NCBI GenBank assembly: GCA_022601135.1 | Contig: JAHZJB010000064.1 | Location: 1 to 64,000, forward strand | Direction: 5' to 3' | From: Actinomycetes bacterium | Lineage (GTDB): Bacteria; Actinomycetota; Actinomycetes; Mycobacteriales; Mycobacteriaceae | DNA length: 64,000 nucleotides | Shown here: one piece after another, positions 52,967 through 64,000 of the stretch | How the letters are laid out: every line of letters starts with the position of its first letter | How positions within the stretch are numbered: the first letter of the stretch is position 1 | Notes under the pieces: model-generated | Told to the model about the DNA's origin: nothing | The model's database searches: none | Seen by the model: only the letters and a program-made list of their open reading frames with translations | Made by a program: the position numbers and the translations under genes

Positions 52967-53860
52967 TTACCCAGCGCTAACAGGCCTCACCCCGGGTACG
53001 TGCTGCACGAGCGCCGCGCAGCGATCCAGCAGCCTGGCCCGCAGCGGCGCGGCCCGGTCAGTGATCACCTTCTGGGCCCTCGCGTACTCGACCCGCCCGC
53101 CGGCGGTTTCGACCGCGATCGGCTCAAACCCGAGTCCGCGCAGGTCGTAGGGGCTGGCACGCATATCCAGCACGCGGGCGTCCGAGGCCAACTCGAGGCA
53201 GTCCAGGACCAGGCCGGATTCGATCAGCGGCCCCAACTTGAACGCCCATTTGTACAAATCCATCCCCGCGTGCACACATCCGGGTTGCTCCTGAACGATC
53301 TGGGATTGCCTGGTCAGGTGCACGGCGTTCTGCCGGGCTGCCGCGTCGGTAAAGAATCTGTAGGCGTCGAAGTGACTGCAGCGCAACGGCATCGAATCGA
53401 CAACCGCGTTCGTCGCGGCAGCGCTGAGACGTAACGGCAGGTCAACGTGGCGCACCGTCGGCGACCTGTACACCATTGCCCACTCGTGCAGACCGAAGCA
53501 GTTGAATCGTGCGGGCCGCGATGCGGTCGCGCGTAACAGGGCGGCCACGAAGGTCACTGTGCCCAGCCTGTTCTGCAGATGGTCCCGGCTGACGGTCACC
53601 CCGTCGCCCTGCCGGGTATACCCGGCGCGTCCGAGATAACGTCGCGCCGATGCGCCCGTCAGAACGACGCCATAGCCGGGATGCCAGACCCGCAGCTGAC
53701 TCGGCCGAAGACGGTAGTAGGTGAACAGGAAATCGAAGATCGGGTGCGCCATTCCGGCTCTGCGGCGCGCGAGGTGAGGTTCGAGGAATTCGTCGGCGCG
53801 TCGGCGGTGCGCGGCCTCCAGGTCATGCCAGTCAGCGGCGGCGGACCGCTGTTCAGACAC
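52967..53860 (-). CDS. Conserved mycobacterial protein often annotated as 3-methyladenine DNA glycosylase
   Basis: Continuous ORF from GTG 53860; HPIFDFLFTYYRLRPSQLRVWHPGYGVVL; annotation from recall. Confidence 0.6.
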   Translation of the reverse strand: MSEQRSAAADWHDLEAAHRRRADEFLEPHLARRRAGMAHPIFDFLFTYYRLRPSQLRVWHPGYGVVLTGASARRYLGRAGYTRQGDGVTVSRDHLQNRLGTVTFVAALLRATASRPARFNCFGLHEWAMVYRSPTVRHVDLPLRLSAAATNAVVDSMPLRCSHFDAYRFFTDAAARQNAVHLTRQSQIVQEQPGCVHAGMDLYKWAFKLGPLIESGLVLDCLELASDARVLDMRASPYDLRGLGFEPIAVETAGGRVEYARAQKVITDRAAPLRARLLDRCAALVQHVPGVRPVSAG

Positions 53861-54914
53861 GGTGGGTGCCGTCCCGGACTGTTCCCACCAGGTCCTCGAC
53901 CAGACCCTCCAGCGCGACCACCGCGGTGACCTTTCCATCGGCGCCGGTGACCAGGGCGAGATGGCTGTTGCTGCGCCGCAGTCGGGACAACGCGTCGGGC
54001 AGCGGTAGCGAGGCAGGCACTCGCGGGAGCGGCCGAACCATCGACGAGTCCACCACCGCGGTCTGGTCGTGCGGGTCATCGACCATCGGCAGCACGTCCT
54101 TGATGTGCAGATAGCCGATGAACTCACCCCCGGCGTCCGCCACCGGAAACCGCGAGTACCCGGTCTCGGTCAGTGCCTGCTCGAGGACACCGACGGTGGG
54201 ACCGGCACCCTCGTGCGCGACCGGGACGGCCCGGATCTGCTGCAACGGTATTGCCACGTCGCCGACGACCCGGTTACGGATTTGCAGCGCCCTGGTCAGC
54301 CTGCTGTGCTCCTCGGGGTCGAGTAGCCCCTCCGACAGCGACTCGGCGATCATCTCGGAAAGCTCCACGGTCGATACGGTGACGTCGAGTTCGTCCTTGG
54401 GCTCTACGCCGAACGCGCGCAAGGTGACATTGGCGCACCAGTTGTAGAACGCGATGAACGGTCCGGCCGCACGAATGAACACCAGGTAGACGGGTATCAG
54501 CAGCATCGCAGTCGACTCCGGGCCGGCAATGGCGATGTTCTTGGGCACCATCTCCCCGAGCAACACATGCAGCGTCACGACGATGGACAGCGCCACCAGA
54601 AACGACACCGTGTGCACTAACGCGTCCGGGATACCCAGGACACCGAACGGAACCTCCAGCAGATGCGCGACGGCGGGCTCGGCGACCCTGCCCAGCAAGA
54701 TCGAACAGACCGTGATGCCCAGTTGCGCACCCGCCAACATCAGCGAGAGATTCTCACTGGCCCTGATCACTGTGACGGCGCTCTTCTTGCCCTGCTCGGC
54801 CAGTGCCTCCAACCGGTCGCGACGTGCGGAGATCAGCGCGAACTCCGAAGCCACGAAGAACGCGTTGGCGCCCAACAGCAACACCGTCAGCAAGACCCCG
54901 AAAATATCTCCCAT
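53853..54914 (-). CDS. CNNM/HlyC-CorC-type membrane protein with CBS domains (Rv1841c-like)
   Basis: ANAFFVASEFALISARRDRLEAL; LGEMVPKNIAI; CBS-like YSRFPVADAGGEFIGYLHIKDVL. Confidence 0.88.
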   Translation of the reverse strand: MGDIFGVLLTVLLLGANAFFVASEFALISARRDRLEALAEQGKKSAVTVIRASENLSLMLAGAQLGITVCSILLGRVAEPAVAHLLEVPFGVLGIPDALVHTVSFLVALSIVVTLHVLLGEMVPKNIAIAGPESTAMLLIPVYLVFIRAAGPFIAFYNWCANVTLRAFGVEPKDELDVTVSTVELSEMIAESLSEGLLDPEEHSRLTRALQIRNRVVGDVAIPLQQIRAVPVAHEGAGPTVGVLEQALTETGYSRFPVADAGGEFIGYLHIKDVLPMVDDPHDQTAVVDSSMVRPLPRVPASLPLPDALSRLRRSNSHLALVTGADGKVTAVVALEGLVEDLVGTVRDGTHRV

Positions 54915-56275
54915 CAGCTCGGCCCGGTCTCGTCGCCGCCGCGCCCCAGCGAGGTGAGCTCGAGCAGGTCGATTCGGCGGCCATCCATCCGCAGCACGGT
55001 CGCCAGCCAGTACACCGGATCCTTCATCACACTGTCTGGCTCGAAGGCCCTCAGTTCGACCGATTCACCTTCCTCCGGGATGTGGCCCAGCGTCTCCAAC
55101 ACCAGCCCGCCGATGGTTTCGTAGTCGCCTTCCGGTGCCCGGAACGCGGTGCTCTCGGCCACCTCGTCGATGCGCAACAACCCCGAGACCTGCCAGCCGC
55201 GTCCTGCGGGCACCACATCCGGCGGTTCATCGTCGTGCTCGTCGCGCACGTCTCCGACGATCTCCTCGATCAGATCCTCCAAAGTGACCATGCCGGCGGT
55301 GCCGCCGTACTCGTCGACCACCAGCGCGGTCTGCAGTCCGTTGGCCCGCACTTCCGACATCACCGCGTCGCCGTCCAGCGTCGAGGGCACTGTGGCGACC
55401 TGTTGCGCGATGTCGGCCAACCGAGTCGATGAGCGCGTTGGGTGCGGCACCGCGAAAACCTGCTTGACGTGCACCACACCAATCGTCTCGTCGAGGTCGC
55501 CGAGGATCACCGGGAAGCGCGAATGCCCGGTTCTGACGGCTGCCTCGCTGAGATCGGCCACTGTTTCGTCGGCTTCCAACGTGACGATCTTCGATCGTGG
55601 AGTCATCAGTTCCTCGGCGGTGCGCTCGCCGAACTGCAGGGAACGGTCCACGAGGACCGCGGTGAGTGGGTCCAGCGAGCCACTGCGCGCAGACGTGCGC
55701 ACCAGCGATACCAGCTCCTGAGGTGAGCGTGCGGAACGCAGTTCCTCCGCCGGTTCTATGCCCAGCGCACGCAGGATTCGGTTCGCGGTGCCGTTGGTCA
55801 GCTTGATCAGGGGGGTGAACACGAAGGAGAAGAACAGCTGCGGACCCGACGACCACCGCGCGGTCGGCACCGGCAGCGCGACCGCAAGATTCTTGGGTAC
55901 CAACTCACCGAAGACCATCGAGAGGGACGTTGCGATCAAGATGGCCAGCGCCAGCGCCAAACCGGCGGTGAAGCGCCCAGGTATCCGCATGGCGGTCAAC
56001 CCTGGTTCGATGAGCCGTGCGACGACCGGTTCGGCGAGGAATCCGGTGGCCAGCGTGGTGATCGAGATGCCCACCTGGGCACCTGACAACTGGGTGGAAA
56101 GCGTGCGGTGAGCCTTCTGCACCATCCGGTCGCGACGATCACCGGTGCGCACATTGGAGTCGACGGTGCTGCGTTCCAGCGCGGTCAGGGAGAACTCCGC
56201 GGCCACGAAGACCGCCGTTCCCGCGGTGAGCAGAACGATCGCGATCACGGGCAACAACGACAGGACGACGTTCAC
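54914..56275 (-). CDS. CNNM/HlyC-CorC-type membrane protein with CBS domains (Rv1842c-like)
   Basis: [64 protein letters not shown]. Confidence 0.9.
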   Translation of the reverse strand: MNVVLSLLPVIAIVLLTAGTAVFVAAEFSLTALERSTVDSNVRTGDRRDRMVQKAHRTLSTQLSGAQVGISITTLATGFLAEPVVARLIEPGLTAMRIPGRFTAGLALALAILIATSLSMVFGELVPKNLAVALPVPTARWSSGPQLFFSFVFTPLIKLTNGTANRILRALGIEPAEELRSARSPQELVSLVRTSARSGSLDPLTAVLVDRSLQFGERTAEELMTPRSKIVTLEADETVADLSEAAVRTGHSRFPVILGDLDETIGVVHVKQVFAVPHPTRSSTRLADIAQQVATVPSTLDGDAVMSEVRANGLQTALVVDEYGGTAGMVTLEDLIEEIVGDVRDEHDDEPPDVVPAGRGWQVSGLLRIDEVAESTAFRAPEGDYETIGGLVLETLGHIPEEGESVELRAFEPDSVMKDPVYWLATVLRMDGRRIDLLELTSLGRGGDETGPS

Positions 56276-56473
56276 CGAAGCGCTCCCGCGACTACGCCAC
56301 TCCGGCGTCGGCCGATCGAGTGACCGGAGAAGCCGGCCTGCGGCACCTGATCCCTTTCGTCTTCGTGCGACGACTCATGACAGGCTGCAGCACCCGAAGG
56401 AGCACCCGAAATCGTCTGATGGTCGACACATGCTAGCCGAATCAGCGCACGCTCCCAGCAGGGCGGCAAACAG

Positions 56474-56492
56474 TAAGGATAACCTCACCTAA
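56474..56492 (+). promoter_or_regulatory. Candidate IdeR/iron box
   Basis: taaggataacctcacctaa matches the recalled consensus TTAGGTTAGGCTAACCTAA at 14 of 19 positions by hand; 72 bp before the start of a ferric-iron ABC transporter gene. Confidence 0.6.
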
Positions 56493-56564
56493 TGGTAGGT
56501 TGGGCGCCAGATCGATCAGGCGGCACCCGGCCGAGGTCGGTTCACCGGAAGGGGTTTCCACGCA

Positions 56565-57617
56565 ATGTCCGTATCGAGGTCCGTATCGAGGTCCGTATCG
56601 AGGTCACGGGTGGCCGGCGTGGTCGGAGCAGTCGCGACAATGCTGGCTCTGAACGCCTGCGGATCAGGGACCGGTACCGAGGCCGCCGACCAGATCGTCG
56701 TGTACTCGGGCCGCAGCGAAGCCCTGGTCGGGCCTCTGATCAAACAGTTCACCGCCGACACCGGCATCGAGGTCGAGGCTCGGTACGCCGGTTCGGGCGA
56801 GTTGGCCGCCCAACTCGTCGCCGAGGGGGACAAGTCGCCCGCCGACGTGTTCCTGTCTCAAGACGCAGGCGCGCTGGGCGCGGTGTCCAAGGCTGGACTG
56901 CTGGCTCCTGTCGACACCGCGACGTTGCAGGCGGTCCCCAAGGCGTACTCGGCGGCCGACGGCACCTGGGTCGGCGTATCCGGTCGCGCCCGGGTAGTGG
57001 TCTACAACCCGACCCTGGCGCCCAATCCGCCCGACACGATCGACGGCCTACTGGCCCCCGAGTGGAAGAACAAGATTGGTTTTGCCCCCAGCAATGCCTC
57101 CTGGCAGGCCTTTGTGACCGGGCTGCGCGTCATCCGCGGCGAGGACGGCGCCGAGCAGTGGTTGCGTGCGTTCAAGGCTCAGAATCCGCGGGCTTTCGAG
57201 AACAACGTGGCGGTCCGCGATGCCGTCGACTCCGGCCAGATCGCGCTCGGCCTGGTCAATCACTACTACCTTTACGAATTGATCCACACCAAAGGCGCCG
57301 ACGCAGTCGCCGCGAAGAACCAATTCATGGCCCCGGGGGATCCAGGCGGACTAATCAACGTCGCCGGCGTCGGGATACTGAAGTCGGCACCGAATCCCGA
57401 AGGGGCACAAGCATTTGCTGCGTATCTGGTAGGCGAATCCGCCCAGAAGTACTTCGCCGGGGAGACGTCGGAATATCCACTGTTGGCGGGCATCGCCACC
57501 TCGCCCGAAATGCCGCCGTTGAGCGATCTCCAGCCGCCCGAGGTGGACCTCTCGCAGCTCGACGACATCGAGGCGACGCAGGAACTGCTCGTCGAGACCG
57601 GCTTGCTGACCAACTGA
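56565..57617 (+). CDS. Ferric iron ABC transporter substrate-binding lipoprotein
   Basis: Lipobox LNAC; VVYSGRSEALVGPLIKQFTADTGIEVEARYAGSGELAAQL; NHYYLYEL. Confidence 0.88.
   Translation: MSVSRSVSRSVSRSRVAGVVGAVATMLALNACGSGTGTEAADQIVVYSGRSEALVGPLIKQFTADTGIEVEARYAGSGELAAQLVAEGDKSPADVFLSQDAGALGAVSKAGLLAPVDTATLQAVPKAYSAADGTWVGVSGRARVVVYNPTLAPNPPDTIDGLLAPEWKNKIGFAPSNASWQAFVTGLRVIRGEDGAEQWLRAFKAQNPRAFENNVAVRDAVDSGQIALGLVNHYYLYELIHTKGADAVAAKNQFMAPGDPGGLINVAGVGILKSAPNPEGAQAFAAYLVGESAQKYFAGETSEYPLLAGIATSPEMPPLSDLQPPEVDLSQLDDIEATQELLVETGLLTN
56567..56602. repeat. In-frame 12-bp tandem repeat (gtccgtatcgag)x3 in the leader region
   Basis: Three exact copies; encodes SVSR repeats in MSVSRSVSRSVSRSR. 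Confidence 0.95.
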
Positions 57618-57627
57618 CGGGGTTGCG

Positions 57628-59158
57628 GTGAGCACCGGTCGCAGCCGCCCGCCGGTACTGCTGCTGATACCGGCGGTGCTGGTGGCGACGGGCACCCTGA
57701 TCCCGCTCGGCTACCTGGCAGGTCGAGCGCTGCAGCGCGGCTGGCCTTTCGTCGTCGAGGAACTGATTCAACCGCGCACCGCGGCCCTGGTGGGCCGGTC
57801 GCTGCTGCTGGTGGTCACGGTCACCGCAGCATGTGTGGTGCTCGGTGTGGGCATGGCCGTGCTTGTCAGTCGCACAGACCTCACGGCCCGACGTGCACTG
57901 GCGGTGGCACTCACGCTGCCGTTGGCCATGCCGAGCTATCTTCTGGCCTATCTGTGGGTGTCCCGCTATCCCACAGTCGCCGGATTCTGGGGTGCCTGCC
58001 TGGTGCTGACCCTGGTCAGCTATCCCCTGGTCATGCTGACCACGATGGCGGCGCTGGCCCGGGCCGATTCGGCTCAGGAGGAGGTGGCGCGATCATTGGG
58101 CCTCGGCGGGTTCGCCGTGCTGTTCCGGGTCACCCTGCGCCAGGCACGCGCCGCGATCGCGGCGGGCGCCCTGCTGGTCGCTTTGTATGTGCTCAGCGAC
58201 TTCGGCGCGGTGGCGGCGATGCGGTTCGAGGCGTTCACCTGGGTGATCTACGGGGCGTACCGCTCAGGTTTCAACCCGGCGCGGGCAGCGGTTCTTTCGC
58301 TGGTGCTGATGGTGTTCGCCGTGGTCCTGGTGATCGCCGAAGGCCGCGCCCGAGGACTGGCAGCCTCGACTCGGGTCGGCAGCGGCTCCCCACGACCGGC
58401 CCCGTTGAACCGTCTCGGATGGTGGAACGGGGTCGCGCTCCTGCTTCCGGCTGCCGTCCTCATCGCCGCGATCGTGGTGCCCGGCGCAGCGCTCGCGGAC
58501 TGGCTGCTGACCGCCGGCCCTCGGTGGAACGCCGCGGAATGGGTTGGGGCACTCGGCTCCACACTGTGGCTTTCGGTCGCCGCGGCGCTGGCCGCGACGG
58601 CAGCAGCCTTACCGCTCGGCGTGCTCGCCGCTCGCTACCGCGATCGTGCGACGCGGACCCTGGAGGGCGCAAGCTATGTGGCGCACGGACTTCCGCCGAT
58701 CGTCATCGCGATCTCGATGGTGTCACTCGGCGTTCTGTTGCTGCGTCCGATCTACCAGCGCGAGCCACTGCTGATCCTGGCCTATACGGTTCTGTTCGTG
58801 CCGTTGGCAATCGGATCGATCCGTACGGCGGTCGAGGCTGCGCCGATTCGGTTGGAGGAGGTGGCCCGCTCCCTCGGCCGGCCGCCACTGCGGGCTTTCA
58901 GCACGGTGACCGCGCGGGGGGCGCTGCCCGGGATCGCGGCCGGAGCAGCACTGGTGCTGTTGACCTGCATGAAGGAGTTGCCGGTCACCCTGCTGCTACA
59001 TCCCAACGGCACCGACACCTTGGCCACGCGTCTATGGAGCTACAGCTCGGTAAGCGACTACGCGGCGGCAGCACCGTACGCGGCGGCACTGCTGCTGTTC
59101 GCGGCCGTCCCGACCGCGGTGCTGGGCATGTGGAGTACGGGCGCGGTGAGGGTTCGGG

Positions 59159-59166
<8 letters not shown>
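57628..59166 (+). CDS. Ferric iron ABC transporter permease (FbpB-type, fused)
   Basis: Two EAA-like loops (SAQEEVARSLGLGGFAVLFRVTLRQAR; IRLEEVARSLGRPPLRAFSTVTARGALPG); many TM segments. Confidence 0.9.
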
Positions 59167-61654
<2,488 letters not shown>

Positions 61655-61824
61655 CTAGGTGCCCGGCGGGCGCCCCCTGGTCGGACTGGGCGCGAGTCCT
61701 CCCGAGGACGCGGTGTATCCACTACTCGTCACGGACTCCGACGGGCAGCAACTTCCCGGCGAGAACGACTACATCCTCGTTCGGTGCCGGATGTTTCGCG
61801 CGACCTGCAGGCAGCTGCTGTGGG

Positions 61825-63327
61825 CTACCCGCCGCTGACCAATGTCGGCGTGAATCGGGGCGGGGTTCGCAGCCGAGTCGCGCGCTCGAACGCGTACGCA
61901 TAGCCGATGATCTTCGCCTCCTGATACGCGCCCGCGAAGAACGACAAACCCACCGGCAGTCCGCTCAGGTAGCCGACCGGGACGGAGATGTGCGGGTAGC
62001 CGGCCACTGCGGGGGCCGTCGAGCAACCACCGGGAAGCAGATTGTCGCCAACGATGGGGTCAATGACAAATGAAGGCGAGCCCTCGGTGGGGGCGATGAT
62101 CGCGTCGAGCCGGTGGACACGCAGGGCCATATCGATTCCATGGGTCCGGCTCTGGCGCCGTAGCGCCGCCTGGATTCGTTGACAATCCGCGTCGGCGGGG
62201 TCACCCTTCTCCCGCGCCTGTTCGAACAACTCCTGCCCGAAGTACGGCATCACCCGATCGGCATTGGCCACGTTGAACGCGATGAGTTCGTCCAGGCTCC
62301 GCACTCCCGCCAGCGGGTGGGAAGCGAAATAGTCGTTGAGGCTCGCCTTCAGGCCGTACAGCAGGAGTTCGAGCTCGAGGTCGCCGAAGAAAGGAAGTGA
62401 ACTCGCCCGGACCGGATCGACGATCTCGGCCCCGAGCCCTGCCAGCTGAGCTATTGCCGCCTCGATGAGCGAGTCGGTTCCCTCATGCTGACCGAAACAC
62501 TCCCGGGCCACTCCCAACCGAGCCCCCCGCAGGGAACCCGGGTCCAGAAAACGGCCGTAATCCATCGCCCGGGGCGCCTCGCGGGTCGCAGGATCATCCT
62601 CATCGGCACCGGCCATCGCCGTCAGGAGGGTCGCGGCGTCGGCGACCGTGCGCGTCATCGGGCCCGCCGTGTCCTGTTGTGCCGCAACGCCGATCACTCC
62701 AGAGCGGCTGACCAGCCCGACAGTCGGCTTCACACCGACGATCGAGTTGCTGGAAGCCGGCCGCACGATCGAGCCGTCGACCTCCGCGCCGACCGCGGCG
62801 ACGCAGAGGTTGGCCGCCACCGCCACCGCCGACCCGGAACTCGACCCTAGGGGGCTGCGATCCAGTACGTAGGGGTTGCGGACCTGACCGCCCCGACTGC
62901 TCCACCCGCTGCAAGGCCGGGTAGAGCGCAGGTAGCCCCATTCGCTCATGTTGGTCTTGCCCAGAATCACCGCACCGGCGGCCCGCAAGTTCCTCACCAG
63001 ATAGGCATCGCGTGGCGCGACGTTGTGTTCGAGGGCCAGCGAGCCTGCCGAGGTCACCATCTTGTCACCGGTGTCGATGCTGTCCTTGACGACTATGGGT
63101 ATGCCGTGAAGGGGTCCTCGCAGCCGTCCCCGCAGACGCTCGGCATCGAGCGCTTCGGCGATTGGCACCGCGTCGGGGTTGATCTCGATGATCGACCGTA
63201 GCCGAGGTCCGGCCCGGTCGATTTCCGAGATTCGCCGGAGATAGCCTTCAGTCAGACTCGCGGCGGTCCACTCACCACGCTCGAATGCGGCTTGGGCTTC
63301 GGCGATGGTGAATTCCGGCACATCCAT
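61825..63327 (-). CDS. Amidase-signature-family protein
   Basis: [74 protein letters not shown]; start at 63327. Confidence 0.9.
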   Translation of the reverse strand: MDVPEFTIAEAQAAFERGEWTAASLTEGYLRRISEIDRAGPRLRSIIEINPDAVPIAEALDAERLRGRLRGPLHGIPIVVKDSIDTGDKMVTSAGSLALEHNVAPRDAYLVRNLRAAGAVILGKTNMSEWGYLRSTRPCSGWSSRGGQVRNPYVLDRSPLGSSSGSAVAVAANLCVAAVGAEVDGSIVRPASSNSIVGVKPTVGLVSRSGVIGVAAQQDTAGPMTRTVADAATLLTAMAGADEDDPATREAPRAMDYGRFLDPGSLRGARLGVARECFGQHEGTDSLIEAAIAQLAGLGAEIVDPVRASSLPFFGDLELELLLYGLKASLNDYFASHPLAGVRSLDELIAFNVANADRVMPYFGQELFEQAREKGDPADADCQRIQAALRRQSRTHGIDMALRVHRLDAIIAPTEGSPSFVIDPIVGDNLLPGGCSTAPAVAGYPHISVPVGYLSGLPVGLSFFAGAYQEAKIIGYAYAFERATRLRTPPRFTPTLVSGG

Positions 63328-63358
63328 TCCGCTACCTCCGAGGGCCGCGCGGCAACCG

Positions 63359-64000
63359 TTAGGCCTCGACCTCGCTGCGGTCCCCACCCCACAGCGTATG
63401 GAACCGCTTGGCCGGATCGGCGTCGGTGCGGCCATAGGTGTGCGCACCGAAGAAGTCGCGCAATCCCTGTGTCAGGGCAGCCGGCAACCTTTCCGTGCGT
63501 AGCCCGTCGTAGTAGGACAGCGCGGAGCTGAATCCCGGTATCGGGATGCCCAGCTCGGTGGCCATGACCACGACTCGCCGCCAACTGTCGATCGCATTCT
63601 CGACCGCGCTGCGGAAATATGGCGCCACGATCAGCGTGGGCAGATCCGGGTCTTCGTCGAAGGCGTCTTTGATGCGGTTGAGGAATTTCGCTCGGATGAT
63701 GCAGCCGCCGCGCCAGATGGTCGCAAGGTCCCCCGGGGTGATGCCCCAGCCGTATTCCGCCGATCCGGCCTGAATCTGATTGAAGCCTTGAGCGTAGGCG
63801 ACGATCTTGGACGCGTACAACGCTCGGCGAACGTCCTCGGTGAACTGAGCCGAGGCGCTCGGGCCGGATAACGGATTACCGAGCTTGCCCGACGCCAGCC
63901 CTGTCGTCGCTCGGCGTTGGGCCACCGAACCCGACAGCGCTCGAGCGAAAACGGCTTCGGCGATACCGGTGACCGGAACACCCAGATCGAGTGCTGATTT
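63359..64000 (-). CDS. gnd: 6-phosphogluconate dehydrogenase, truncated by window edge
   Basis: YAQGFNQIQAGSAEYGWGITPGDLATIWRGGCIIRAKFL; SYYDGLRTERLPAALTQGLRDFFGAHTYGR; frame open to the window end. Confidence 0.93.
   Translation of the reverse strand, partial: KSALDLGVPVTGIAEAVFARALSGSVAQRRATTGLASGKLGNPLSGPSASAQFTEDVRRALYASKIVAYAQGFNQIQAGSAEYGWGITPGDLATIWRGGCIIRAKFLNRIKDAFDEDPDLPTLIVAPYFRSAVENAIDSWRRVVVMATELGIPIPGFSSALSYYDGLRTERLPAALTQGLRDFFGAHTYGRTDADPAKRFHTLWGGDRSEVEA

Noticed and set aside
52967-54127. Full-length 386-aa version of the glycosylase-like ORF
   Set aside because: The N-terminal extension is out-of-frame reading of the CNNM gene; GTG at 53860 is the plausible start.

Overview
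The window is high-GC actinobacterial DNA, almost certainly from a Mycobacterium/Mycolicibacterium. No tools were run; all homology statements come from reading motifs and recalling M. tuberculosis (Mtb) proteins. (A) ~1-28.4 kb is a PDIM/phthiocerol-type (Pps-like) polyketide locus. It contains the 3' part of a PpsB-like PKS, a FadD26-like FAAL, a PpsA-like PKS, a chimeric PKS (PpsC-like KS-AT start, PpsA-like KR, then PpsB-like DH and ACP), a PpsD-like PKS, a PpsE-like PKS with a C-terminal condensation-like domain, and drrABC. A PapA5-like acyltransferase and small tailoring enzymes follow at 28.4-34.2 kb. No enoylreductase domain is visible in any PKS in the window. (B) ~34.6-48.7 kb is an accessory lipid/ketone-oxidation and esterase region: three secreted PE-PPE-domain hydrolases with acidic low-complexity tails, two paralogous Baeyer-Villiger-type flavin monooxygenases, a P450, an LCMT-family methyltransferase, a cutinase, an SDR and AlkB. 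(C) ~48.8-64 kb is a conserved backbone in the Mtb Rv1836c-Rv1844c order (VWA protein, glcB, two CNNM/CBS proteins, guaB1, gnd), interrupted by a ferric-iron ABC transporter with a candidate IdeR box and by an amidase. Main points of interest: the reordered, ER-less Pps-like assembly line with a chimeric module; near-identical AT DNA tracts in two modules; the duplicated BVMO/PE-PPE block; and an AT-rich divergent intergenic region.
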